A DNA stretch of 64,000 bases. It comes from Pristionchus mayeri (Eukaryota > Nematoda > Chromadorea > Rhabditida > Neodiplogasteridae). Made by a program: the position numbers and the translations under genes. Of this stretch, positions 50,101 to 55,127 are shown piece by piece. The notes under the pieces are model-generated. The model was not told the DNA's origin and searched no databases. It saw nothing but the letters and a program-made list of their open reading frames with translations. The DNA lies in assembly GCA_036245805.1 (NCBI GenBank), contig BTRK01000005.1, positions 23,970,984-24,034,983 on the forward strand. Reading direction: 5' to 3'. How positions within the stretch are numbered: position 1 is the stretch's first letter; each line of letters opens with the position of its first letter.

Positions 50101-52655
50101 ATAAAGTATTGGAAGAAAAATGTGACCCAACTCGACGTTTGAACTCAACAGTGGTATACTGTAGAAATCCATTCCTACACGGCAATTTTTTTTATCAACA
50201 CCCTGTTGAAAGAAATGGTCCCTTTCGCGAACATTTTTAAACACAGAAAGACTTGCTAAAAATAGGAATACATAGATTCTCTACAGTAAACATACAGTAT
50301 CTCTACAGTAAATATTGCTACCTGATAAACAGCTAGGCATAGGTTGCCTGAGATACGGTATATTTAATTTGAAAAGTTACCATCGTGCAGGAACGTATAA
50401 TGCACGCACTACCCTGATTGGCAATTTTTAGCGGACCATTTTTCTCTGGTGTGTTGATGAAAAAATTGCCGTGTCCTATCTGAATTTGGAAAAAACCCTG
50501 GGGACTTTCCTAGCTCCGCGCCAGGCCCCACCCCCTTGATCCCGTCCCCGAAGGGGCGGGAGGGGGTGGAGCCCGATACCACCCCCAAAAAGGGATGTAG
50601 TCTGGCACCCTCCAAAAATTCGTCGAGAGGTTCCCCCCTCGTGCATGGAAACGCCATGGTTTCATGAGGGGGGGGGGGGGGTGAAAACAGCTATGAGGAG
50701 GGCGCGCTCTAGTCACGCCGGGAGAGGCGAGAGAGAGAGCGTGGGAAGGGCAAGTGCGAGAGGCGCGGGGGGGAGAGAGGTTAGGGGCAGAGCGAGAGCG
50801 CTGCCTAGGGAGGGGTGAGGGGCGCTCTAAAGAGATCGGGGGGGGGGGGGGGGGGGGCACGGCCCCCGGAGCATCGACATAAGGAAAGCAAAAACGTCCG
50901 GGAGCTATCCTGAAAATTGTCCGAGCTGTAAAAAAATTATGCCGTGGAATTTGCTCGCTAAACGGAACAAAAGACTATTCGCACCGCGCGTAACGTGACA
51001 ATCAGGCAATAATCAGGCATTTCAAGTTGCAACTCAGGCTTCTCAGGCAATTCTGACTGTACTATTTTTGAAAGCGCGCGTCTTTTCCTTGATGCCTGCG
51101 GACGTTTTCATTTTCCTTATGTCGATGCTCCGGGGGCCGTGGGGGAGGAGCCTGGCGCGGAAGTAGGAAAGTGCCAAACCCTGTATTTCTGTAATTTTAA
51201 ATATTTTTAAAATTTTCTTTGTCGTGCTAGAATCAGCATCGCCGATTCCATAGGTTCGATATTCTGAAAAAATAATTTACGAAATATAAAAAGTACCCAT
51301 TGCCCTTGCTACTTATTATAAGTAACTTATAAGATTCTACTATTTTATGATTAGATTCGAAACTTTTCTGATTAGATTGCAAAATTTTCAAAAGAGATTA
51401 TAGTTTCTTCTAATTAGATTATGATTTCGCTTCTGAAAAATTCGACAATAGTTTATTCACAAACGCTCCACTTAGGAGCATTTGCGTCCAACAATCCCAG
51501 AGGAATTGAGGATGATTCAAAAATTCAGAACGTGGGGAACCTGCTCTGAATAGCAAATCACAGAACGAATCGTGATGCACTGAATCGAAAACTTGAGAAT
51601 GTGAGGACAGCCTGCGCTCTACACGCGACGGATTAGAAACCTTTTTTACTATCTAATTAGATTGCTATTAGGTTCTAAATTCTTAAAATTTGATTTCAAT
51701 TTCTCGAACAAAATTTTGAATCTAATCACAATCCAATAAGATAGAAAACTGAACCGTTTCTATTTAGATTTTAAAATCTTCAAATAAGATTATAATTTAA
51801 GGGCTCTTCTAATTAGATTGAAAACGAGTTGCCCGAGCCGTTAGCAACTTTTTCGGATCGCCCTCGGCCTCACGAGCCTATTACAACGTTCTAAGCAGGC
51901 TCTCAACAGTCACTTCCGATTATTATCCTTAACACACAACCCCGCGTTCAACGTAGCGACCGAAAGTTTTTAAAAATATAATAATTTAATCAATATTGGA
52001 AACAACAGTGCAGCGAGAGGCCTTATTTAATAGAAAACAGCATAAAACTCTCACCAATATCCTTTCCCTTCGTTTCCATCATCTCCCAATTTGATTTGAA
52101 TTCCCATTGTCGCTTCCCATTCCTACAATTTCACTTTATGTATTCCAGAACGATATTATCATACCCTCGTTTCTTTTTTCTTCTCTTCTTCATAGTCTTT
52201 ATTGGTGTCTCCCACATGTTTAGCCTCTTCTTTCTCCAATTCTTCGAAGAAATTAATGTGCCCTCCAGATGAAGTAGGTTCTATGCATGTTTACATAAAA
52301 TAGTGCGAGATCAACAATTGCTCTAGAGTGCACTCACCAAATTCGCATCCCTCATCCAATTTTTTTATTACTCCAAACATTGAATCCCTTCTCATATCTG
52401 CATTTTTCCTGTAACATTTTTTTAACCAAAAGAGCGCATTTCTCTCACCAACCTCAAAGCGCTGAGTCTCGCTTCATTTGTTGCCAATATTTCTCTATCT
52501 AAAATCGCTTGTTCCTCTTCCTCTGCTTTCTTAACATCTCTTCTCACTCGTGCCATATTCTGCAAGAGATGTCGAGTTCCCACATTCCCGTTTTAAAAAT
52601 TTTTTCATACCTCTTTCGTGCGCACGTGCCATCTTTTCTTCGGAAGGATATTCAT
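19829..52655 (-). CDS. LENG1: LENG1-like nuclear protein gene, nine exons over 32.8 kb
   Basis: The joined exons give about 304 codons. The N-terminus MNILPKKRWHVRTKE followed by NMARVRRD is the signature of LENG1 (leukocyte receptor cluster member 1) and the Cir_N domain. The C-terminus has the basic LRDERIRRER segment and ends YNSMFNPHLAK, matching the conserved LENG1 tail. Between them are NFFEELEKEEAKHVG and NKDYEEEKKK, and a Lys-rich linker. Exons: 52655-52611, 52559-52453, 52408-52338, 52280-52165, 52122-52055, 32516-32366 (donor could be 32357), 32305-32166, 20100-19986, 19930-19829. All junction phases agree. LENG1 is a poorly characterised nuclear protein reported with splicing complexes; the role here is inferred from family. 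Introns 5 and 7 (about 19.5 and 12.1 kb) hold the LINE inverted repeat, Helitrons, palindromes and an antisense gene. Exon 6 uses an unusual AAG acceptor, so its 5' border is the least certain; exon 9 also uses AAG. Confidence 0.82.
20250..20420. repeat. Fragment of families H/K
   Basis: CCTGATCCTAAGGTTCGACG, CATGAGAGAGTGTGCAAAAG and CGCCCACAAGGGC recall the H2 interior and the K terminus at 6280-6400. It is diverged and truncated, inside LENG1-like intron 7. Confidence 0.45.
20575..20830. repeat. TACGGTA / TACAGTA-rich stretch
   Basis: About ten TAC(G/A)GTA or near-identical words occur within 250 bp, with GGGTAC and CGGAGAGT repeats. No coding potential or element border is seen. It resembles the satellite in the PPIL4-like intron. 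Confidence 0.4.
21015..21270 (+). mobile_element. Candidate tRNA-derived SINE head
   Basis: GGCGCAGTGGTTGTGCGCC forms a perfect D-arm with an A-box, and ACGAGCTCGACCCCCGT forms a T-arm with a B-box-like loop 30 bases later. Acceptor ends pair at five of seven positions. An anticodon loop is only approximate. A GC-rich tail without tRNA features follows, ending near the palindrome at 21271. It could instead be a decayed tRNA gene. Confidence 0.4.
21271..23305. repeat. 2.0-kb palindrome
   Basis: Arms of about 850 bp (21271-22140, 22470-23305); for example AACTAGACCATTTGTCCCAG near 21400 is mirrored near 23180. The 68-codon and 128-codon frames at 21736 and 22478 are mirror images of one arm and match no family. 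The spacer (22128-22470) has its own inverted words GATTGATCGAATTTGATA and a GC-rich hairpin around ACTCGCGGAAC, suggesting a later insertion in the centre. Confidence 0.75.
23306..23875. other. Unassigned intronic stretch
   Basis: No gene is recognised. A CACAGCCTGTCAGATTAGACAA word near 23740 recurs inverted near 27590, so at least part of it is an old repeat. Confidence 0.35.
23876..24655. repeat. Palindrome whose arms carry tRNA-like boxes
   Basis: GGGAACCGCAAAAGTACAAC at the left is mirrored near 24640. Each arm contains TGTCTCGTAGCGCA(G/A)TAGGT followed by TTGCG, an A-box and D-arm pattern. The right arm (read on the minus strand, about 24450-24376) also keeps GGGTTCGAAC, a B-box. The left arm lacks part of this segment. 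No functional tRNA is supported. Confidence 0.6.
24722..25017. repeat. 296-bp foldback element
   Basis: Left arm TCAAATGGGAACTAGTCTGC and right arm GCAGACTAGTTCCCATTTGA match, as do ACCCCACATGTGGGGTC-type hairpins in each arm and GATTTTTGATATTTT / AAAATATCAAAAATC flanking the loop. Confidence 0.75.
25131..27483. repeat. 2.35-kb palindrome with an inserted cluster in one arm
   Basis: Arms start TTAAGAGGCCGGATCTGAGG (25131) and end with its near reverse complement at 27483; CGCAAAGCGGTCTGCCAGGT near 25278 is mirrored near 27330. The arms are out of register by about 275 bp because of an insertion at about 26648-26922. The centre (26090-26330) contains a fragment of palindrome family F. Confidence 0.75.
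26645..26925. repeat. CGCTCGAGCG cluster
   Basis: The self-complementary 10-mer CGCTCGAGCG or close variants (GCTCGAGCG, CGCTCGA) occurs more than fifteen times in 280 bp, and the block as a whole is roughly palindromic (CGCGAGCGCTCGTCGC at the left, GCGACGAGCGCTCGCGAG at the right). It is absent from the matching place in the other arm. Confidence 0.7.
27484..28384. other. Unassigned intronic stretch
   Basis: A purine-rich block (27540-27720) ends with CTCCTTTTATAGACGAG, which resembles the TTCTTTATATAGGCGAG block near 62312, possibly old LTR or promoter-like repeats. I recognise no gene. Frames here are short and motif-free. Confidence 0.3.
28385..29495. repeat. Imperfect inverted repeat with GGCAACTTACTTTT words
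   Basis: The left block (TACTGGTAAATTTACTTTTT, CTGGCAACTTACTTTTTTAT) is loosely mirrored by the right block (AAAGTAAGTTACCAG, ATGAAAAAGTAAATTGCCAG). Both contain repeated AGTAA/TTACT words. A 72-codon minus-strand frame in the middle has no known motif. Confidence 0.4.
29612..30256. mobile_element. Element J fragment interrupted by G-rich element G
   Basis: The words CTGTAGGTCAAAATC before 29634 and TCTGACCGAAATACGGCCTT after 30056 belong to the element J arm, and the right end TTTTTACAGGAGATCCGTG is the J terminus. Between them lies element G. The flanks TCAAAATC / TCAAATC suggest a target duplication. Confidence 0.55.
29634..30056. mobile_element. TIR element G (copy 1)
   Basis: 423 bp with ends GGGACTTTCCTAGTTCCGCG and CGCGGAAGTAGGAAAGTGCC. 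The interior is C-rich then strongly G/purine-rich with several G-runs. It is collinear with copy 2 at 50501-51175 (shared GAGAGGTTCCCCCCTCGTGC). The minus-strand Pro/Ser frames are artefacts of this composition. Confidence 0.75.
30505..31295. repeat. Palindrome F2
   Basis: CCACCCATGAACCCC... at the left is mirrored by GGGGTTCATGGGTGG at the right. The arms carry the same AAGTACCGTACCCAATCGAT and CCCAGTTCCTTGGGTCA repeats as palindrome F1 at 18847. The 60-codon mirrored frames are repeat-derived. Confidence 0.75.
31440..31651. other. Isolated mariner-like terminus and unassigned sequence
   Basis: TTAGGGTGTCCGATAAGTAT near 31438 resembles a mariner inverted terminus but no partner end is found. 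The rest is unassigned. Confidence 0.3.
31652..32108. mobile_element. TTAA-flanked element, family M (copy 3)
   Basis: Bounded by TTAA (31648-31651, 32109-32112) with ends AGTTACACAACACCC and GGGTAACT. It resembles copies at 54697 and 55661 mainly in its termini. It ends only about 55 bp from exon 7 of the LENG1-like gene. Confidence 0.5.
32166..32516 (-). CDS. LENG1: Exons 6-7 of the LENG1-like gene
   Basis: Exon 6 (32516 to 32366 or 32357) encodes DKRKRIVEETEEFLRFDK and IKEMKMIEEEKKN. Exon 7 (32305-32166) encodes KRKRNKRAESDD and a Lys-rich run (KEKMKKDKKKKKK), with acceptor ACAAATTTTAG and donor AA|GTATGTG. The 51-60 bp intron is typical. Phases match exon 5 (2/1) and exon 8 (2/1), 19.5 and 12.1 kb away. 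The plus-strand 144-codon Phe/Leu/Ser-rich frame over this region is the antisense shadow. Confidence 0.72.
32832..33120. repeat. Diverged tandem duplication, unit about 163 bp
   Basis: TTTCCCACCTAACCAAACCA occurs at about 32832 and 32995, each followed by a similar GTATAACAC ... GTTCGGAAGT ... TGATATTT order. Two units only. Confidence 0.55.
33412..34368 (+). pseudogene. LINE ORF1 protein
   Basis: The frame is open from 33157; a likely start is the Met of MTPTGSPAPKKRKYTVTG near 33409. A short heptad-like stretch (DKEQSYSRSLEKRICELENR) precedes a Ser/Pro linker. An RRM-like ORF1 domain follows: RSVVIARLPIDPS, then RLTKVVLPTRKHAALLVKHA and FKDVYIRPSY, a pattern seen in LINE ORF1 proteins that bind the element RNA. 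It is the only intact frame of this LINE. The C-terminal third is Ser/Pro/Gln-rich. Confidence 0.7.
34435..35229 (+). pseudogene. LINE ORF2, APE-type endonuclease
   Basis: Endonuclease motifs run in order: LANCRSVQNKL, ICLTETWL, RRDRNSRGGGVAIIL, AGDFNLPDIDW and the C-terminal SDHSTVEF. This domain nicks target DNA for reverse transcription. A T-run near 35200 is one base short, which shifts the frame into a stop; the next 600 bases continue in another frame. The same lesion occurs in the right-hand copy. Confidence 0.85.
35230..35983 (+). pseudogene. LINE ORF2 linker between endonuclease and RT
   Basis: The frame resumes at 35271 (VDTHVPWTKVSLSHGKLPPH) and continues with KKFRKQLQRYHKSIEKK and NLLAETFVSVF. 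A second frame change lies near 35840, after which the start of the RT domain (SHWRHSLVTPVKK, NPLTYRP) reads up to the MITE. Confidence 0.8.
35984..36499. mobile_element. MITE family C inside the LINE, TSD AGGC
   Basis: 516 bp with ends CACGGAGGGTTCCGAT and ATCGAAACCCGCCGTG. Removing it and one AGGC restores the reading of the RT region across the site, so the 4-bp duplication is well supported. The same insertion is in the right-hand LINE (47459-47974). Confidence 0.85.
36500..37148 (+). pseudogene. LINE ORF2 reverse transcriptase core
   Basis: RT blocks are RPISITSFFCRVFERIL, FPDEQCGFRKKRS, VIYFDFAKAFDRVSHPKL, TSGVPQGSVLGPLLF and the catalytic YADD (ARMYADDIKIY). The domain is otherwise intact but is cut at both sides by insertions: the family C MITE before it and the mariner-like element after KRTYI. 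Confidence 0.9.
37149..38442. mobile_element. Mariner-like TA element inside the LINE
   Basis: 1294 bp with ends TTAGGTTGACTAGAAAGTTC and GACAAAACTTTCTAGTCAACCTGA (within two mismatches) flanked by TA (37147-37148, 38443-38444). Size and termini fit mariner, but I find no D,D34D motif in the internal frames (81 and 137 codons), so the transposase is lost or unrelated. It is shared with the right arm. Confidence 0.75.
38443..39045 (+). pseudogene. LINE ORF2 C-terminal region
   Basis: The frame continues with KGKVKDLGFVVQKNLSFSDH and YIRPILESASSVFNPYQ, typical of the region after the RT in CR1-like ORF2, and then breaks near 38749. Remnants such as NLIRGKYSISNRKPHYFK continue in another frame to about 39045. 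Confidence 0.75.
39357..40527 (-). mobile_element. Mini-Helitron, left copy, interrupted by a palindrome
   Basis: Minus-strand reading from 40527 gives TCTATACCTATATAT, then the palindromic insertion, then GTGTCCGTACGTCTGTCCGG and the 3' hairpin GCCCCCGCCGAAGGCGGGGGC, ending CTAG at 39357. It is the inverted counterpart of the intact copy at 44554-44721. Confidence 0.7.
39510..40513. mobile_element. 1.0-kb palindromic TA element inside the left Helitron
   Basis: Ends TGAGCCCGTTTGCGTAAGAG and its near reverse complement are flanked by TA. Arms of about 470 bp meet near 40012. It is absent from the right copy, so it postdates the duplication. A diverged arm occurs at 1485-1790. Confidence 0.8.
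40649..40730 (-). other. tRNA-like sequence
   Basis: Minus strand GTGGATAGTGAGC with GCGGGTTCGAGTTCCC downstream gives A- and B-box-like blocks with about tRNA spacing. The T-loop has an extra base and the anticodon stem is doubtful. It is probably a decayed tRNA or SINE head. From here to about 41600 I see no other feature. Confidence 0.35.
41672..43051 (+). CDS. Four-exon gene of unknown function in LENG1-like intron 5
   Basis: Exons 41672-41806, 42199-42321, 42441-42668 and 42713-43051 join in phase 0 to 274 codons. The start follows TTATTTTCAG by nine bases, a good spliced-leader acceptor; the end is followed by AATAAA near 43119. The predicted protein begins MFNDPYSPDATPSLALMPYN, carries WYRERFEKVIAAMDC in the middle and VKELLDDIVKKEVLGPLIAC and EEIHRMHVALKLKN near the end, with an acidic C-terminus. 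No signal peptide, membrane segment or known domain is seen. Exons 1 and 2 share a repeated segment (KRSGSNTE ... GTLPPK), so one arose by duplication. It lies in antisense to the LENG1-like gene and in the spacer of the inverted repeat. It is a probable real but unrecognised gene. Confidence 0.6.
43122..43640. repeat. Hairpin-rich intergenic/intronic stretch
   Basis: Two strong hairpins sit together: GAGCCGCGAAGCGGCTC (about 43328) and GAACGCACGCCGAAGGCGTGCG (about 43354). They resemble Helitron-type 3' hairpins, but no CTRR terminus or 5' end is convincingly paired. Otherwise AT-rich. Confidence 0.35.
43648..44545. repeat. 0.9-kb palindrome beside the right Helitron
   Basis: CATTTTCCTAGATCGTTTCA at the left is mirrored at the right end, and AGGAGAATTAACTAGTTG is mirrored near 44410. 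Arms of about 390 bp surround a loop near 44095. Mariner-like TTAGGTTGGTGCAAAAG words face outward in each arm (about 43990 reversed, and 44189). The 72-codon frame occurs once per arm for this reason. Confidence 0.75.
43787..44070. mobile_element. MITE family D, apparent 7-bp TSD CTAGTTG
   Basis: 284 bp with ends CACGGCCCGTTAAA and TTTAACGGGCCGTG, flanked by CTAGTTG (43780-43786 and 44071-44077). Most of it is repeated inverted in the right arm of the surrounding palindrome. Confidence 0.7.
44554..44721 (+). mobile_element. 168-bp mini-Helitron, right copy
   Basis: It starts TCTATACCTATATATAAAGC directly after A and ends GGACTAG directly before T. A 21-base GC hairpin (GCCCCCGCCGAAGGCGGGGGC) stands seven bases before the terminal CTAG. 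Insertion between A and T without target duplication, 5' TC, 3' hairpin and CTAG are the hallmarks of Helitron rolling-circle elements. It has no Rep/helicase gene, so it is non-autonomous. Confidence 0.78.
46810..47461 (-). pseudogene. RT core of the right LINE
   Basis: Same blocks as the left copy (FDFAKAFDRVSHPKL, SGVPQGSVLGPLLF, MYADDIKIY) with one visible amino-acid difference (GYLIDRSF against GYLTDRSF). Confidence 0.88.
48729..49440 (-). pseudogene. Endonuclease region of the right LINE
   Basis: ICLTETWL, RGGGVAIIL, AGDFNLPDIDW and SDHSTVEF are present, identical to the left copy over the shared part, and the same T-run frame lesion ends the frame at 48729. Confidence 0.85.
49923..50177. 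other. Unassigned stretch outside the right arm
   Basis: It contains a loose repeat of ACCCTCCCGG (about 49969 and 49992). Nothing else is recognised. Confidence 0.35.
50178..50473. mobile_element. MITE family B, intact copy, TSD TCCTA
   Basis: 296 bp, ends CACGGCAATTTTTTTTATCA and TGATGAAAAAATTGCCGTG, flanked by TCCTA (50173-50177, 50474-50478). It serves as the reference for the two interrupted copies. Confidence 0.88.
50501..51175. mobile_element. TIR element G (copy 2), 8-bp TSD AAACCCTG
   Basis: Ends GGGACTTTCCTAGCTCCGCG and CGCGGAAGTAGGAAAGTGCC are flanked by AAACCCTG (50493-50500, 51176-51183). An 8-bp duplication is typical of hAT elements; that assignment is inference. It contains a 20-base G run (50838-50857) and is interrupted by a family A MITE. 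Confidence 0.85.
50858..51141. mobile_element. MITE family A, intact copy inside element G
   Basis: 284 bp, beginning CACGGCCCCCGGAGCATCG and ending CGATGCTCCGGGGGCCGTG with about 29-bp inverted ends. It lies at the edge of a G run, so its target duplication cannot be read. Confidence 0.88.
51184..52054. other. AT-rich end of LENG1-like intron 5
   Basis: Repeated TTAGATT / AATTAGATT words occur between 51340 and 51830, and a weak inverted pairing is possible. No element border or exon is recognised. Confidence 0.4.
52055..52655 (-). CDS. LENG1: Exons 1-5 of the LENG1-like gene
   Basis: Five exons separated by 44-57 bp introns except where noted: MNILPKKRWHVRTKE | NMARVRRDVKK... | KNADMRRDSMFGVIKKLDEG | EPTSSGGHINFFEELEKEE...NKDYEEEKKK | EWEATMGIQIKLGDDGNEG. 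Donors are GTATGA, GTTGGT, GTGAGT, GTATGA and GTGAGA; acceptors are TTGCAG, TTACAG, GCATAG and TTGTAG. The start was chosen because MNILPKK is the family N-terminus. TTTACAG 23 bases upstream of the ATG may be a trans-splice site. Confidence 0.85.
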
Positions 52656-52744
52656 GATTAAGTAATTGTGTAACGCCTGTAAACGCCTCTTAGAAGGAAT
52701 AAGAAGTTGTCGAAAAAAACGTTTTCTGCGCAGCAGCTTCATAT

Positions 52745-52905
52745 TCCGGTTTTTAAAAGCAGAATGCGTGCCACTTTTGCGAAGCTTCGCCGCGCGCACT
52801 TCTCGTTTCACACATTCTTACTATCAACGAGAGAATATCTATGTGAAACGAGGAGTGCATGCGGTGCCGCTTCGCAAAAGTGGCGCGCATCCTGAGTTGA
52901 AAATC
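52745..52905. repeat. GC-rich foldback element
   Basis: GCGTGCCACTTTTGCGAAGC at the left is mirrored by GCTTCGCAAAAGTGGCGCGC at the right, and CTTCTCGTTTCACA by GTGAAACGAGGAG. A related cluster of (T)TCGCGAAAGT / GCAGCTTCGTGAAAG words lies at 53170-53300. Confidence 0.65.
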
Positions 52906-53308
52906 TTGAGCATGTATGTACGTGCATGGGGATTGCAGTTACTATTTTACAGAGCTTTCATAATGAATTGCATTATGAACTTATGAATTCAGCTATGGCG
53001 ACGCGACTAGAAATGAAAACACTAAAACAATACCAAAAAAAATGTCTAAACATAAATTTATACTAAAAAACGGCGTTTCAGCCATGAAGTCCCGGTTCGT
53101 GAAGTGGTCGGCAACTTGGCAAAATTCCAAAATTTGTTTGTTTACGTTGTTTAGCCTCCGTTTTCCAACTCAGGATGCGCGCCACTTTTGCGAAGCGGTG
53201 CGGACACCTTACAACGCCACCTCGCGAAAGTATTCCGCGCAGCTTCGTGAAAGTTGCGGCGCAGCTTCATGTAAGTAACGCCGCAGTTTCGCGAAAGTGG
53301 TAGGGACC

Positions 53309-54392
53309 ACCGAACCGGAAAATCAAAAATGAAAACCGGGAAAAATTCTCTGCACTTTCGATGTTTCCTAATATCCCGCGAATTCAAATTTTCAACACAA
53401 ATTTCGTTTGGAACCAGATCATTAGGGACGGCAGCCCGAATTTTTGAGTACGAAATATTGGTTGCCTCCTTCCGACGCTTTTCTTTCAAACTACAGTACT
53501 TTTCAAGCCAAATTCTTTCACTATTTTAAAACATTTTTTAAAAATATTTAATGTGATTTTCAAACTATTTTATTTATTGGAATGAATATAAAGATATAAT
53601 GAAAGTGCGACAAGCATGGCAAGAAGGTGCAAGGTCTAAAAAAATGCGATATATCACCAGTCCTAACAAAAACACACAAAAATATCTCGGTGTTTCAGAA
53701 GCGTCAAGCAAGTGCAAGGATTACGGTAACATCAAAGCAAAATAGCATTTTCTATAAAACCGCTAATAGTATATTTTTTGTTTTCTAGTATGTGGTGTAA
53801 AACAGGGTTTATCGCAATATAACCAAAAATCTCGAATGTACTATTAGCGGTTTTAAAGAAAAAGCAAAAAATGCACTTTCACAACGGTAAAATGCTCAAC
53901 TTTGACGGACTCATTCTCTAATATCTAGTACTTTTATTTATTTTTATTGTGAAAACATTTTTTTGTGATTGATAATCTACTTAAACTGAGGAAATGAAGC
54001 TTCAACTCTTAATTCTGAAAACACGCTTATTTTCGATCGCTTCGTGCGCCTTCATTTCTACGGCATGCACCTTCTTGCCATGCTTGTCGCACTTTCATTA
54101 TATCTTTATATTCATTCCAATAAATAAAATAGTTTGAAAATCACATTAAATATTTTTAAAAAATGTTTTAAAATATTGAAAGAATTTGGCTTGAAAAGTA
54201 CGGTAGTTTGAAAGAAAAGCGTCGGAAGGAGGCAACCAATATTTCGTACTCAAAAATTCGGGCTGCCGTCCCTAATGATCTGATTCCAAACGAAATTTGT
54301 GTTGAAAATTTGAATTCGCGGGCTATTAGGAAACATCGAAATTGCAGAGAATTTTCCCCGGTTTTTATTTTTGATTTTCCGGTTCGCTGGTC
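53309..54392. repeat. 1.1-kb palindrome between the divergent genes
   Basis: ACCGGAAAATCAAAAAT at the left is mirrored near 54375; TCGTACTCAAAAATTCGGGC and CTTCCGACGCTTTTCTTTC likewise. Arms are about 330 bp. The central 400 bp contain a second small inverted repeat (ACCGCTAATAGTA / TACTATTAGCGGT). The 112-, 66- and 78-codon frames are arm-derived. Confidence 0.75.
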
Positions 54393-54406
54393 CCTATAAT
54401 ACATTA

Positions 54407-54689
54407 CACGGCCCCCGGAGCATCGACATAAGAAAAATGAAAACGTCCGCAGGCATCAAGGAAAAGACGCGCGCTTTCAAAAAAAGTACAGTCAGAATTG
54501 CCTGAGAAGCCTGAGTTGCAACTTGAAATGCCTGATTATTGCCTGATTGTCACGTTACGCGCGGTGCGAACAGTCTTTTGTTCCGTTTAGCGAGCAAATT
54601 CCACAGCATAATTTTTTACAGCTCGGACAATTTTCAGGATTGCTCCCGGACGTTTTTGCTTTCCTTATGTCGATCTTCCGGGGGCCGTG
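54407..54689. mobile_element. MITE family A, intact copy, TSD ACATTA
   Basis: 283 bp in the opposite orientation to the copy at 50858, flanked by ACATTA (54401-54406, 54690-54695). It abuts the TTAA border of family M copy 1. Confidence 0.88.
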
Positions 54690-54696
54690 ACATTAA

Positions 54697-54944
54697 GTTT
54701 CCCAACACCCATGGAAATAATTTGAACTGGCGGGAGTACCCTGATCACGACAAATCGAGCGAGATAGTGTGTTCAAGGGAGAGAGCGGGCGTGATCAGTC
54801 AACTCAGACTGAAACTTTGCGGCTCTACGTTATTGCAAATATTGATTTTCTATTATTTTCATTATTCCAGTTTAACTGACTAGAACCCCTTCTACTACAT
54901 TGTTAAATAATATAGAAAGGCATTTTCAAGGGTGTTGGGTAACT
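54697..54944. mobile_element. TTAA-flanked element, family M (copy 1)
   Basis: Ends GTTTCCCAACACCC and GGGTGTTGGGTAACT with TTAA on both sides (54693-54696, 54945-54948). It is collinear with copy 2 in intron 1 of the PPIL4-like gene (TGGCGGGAGTACC, GAGCGAGATAGTGTGTTCAA) and lies about 180 bp upstream of the start codon. Confidence 0.75.
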
Positions 54945-55127
54945 TTAAGTGATATTCAGTAGACCGTTTATTTTTGTGAGTTCGTCGTCTAATCCGAGAA
55001 TGTATAATTTCCGAAGTATCGTGACATTTATTGAAGATTCCGTGACTTCCTCCTTCCTATTACTTTTTTTATTACCATGAATATATAATGTCTCTTGATT
55101 TGTTTCAATTTCAAGGTCGCATTTCAG

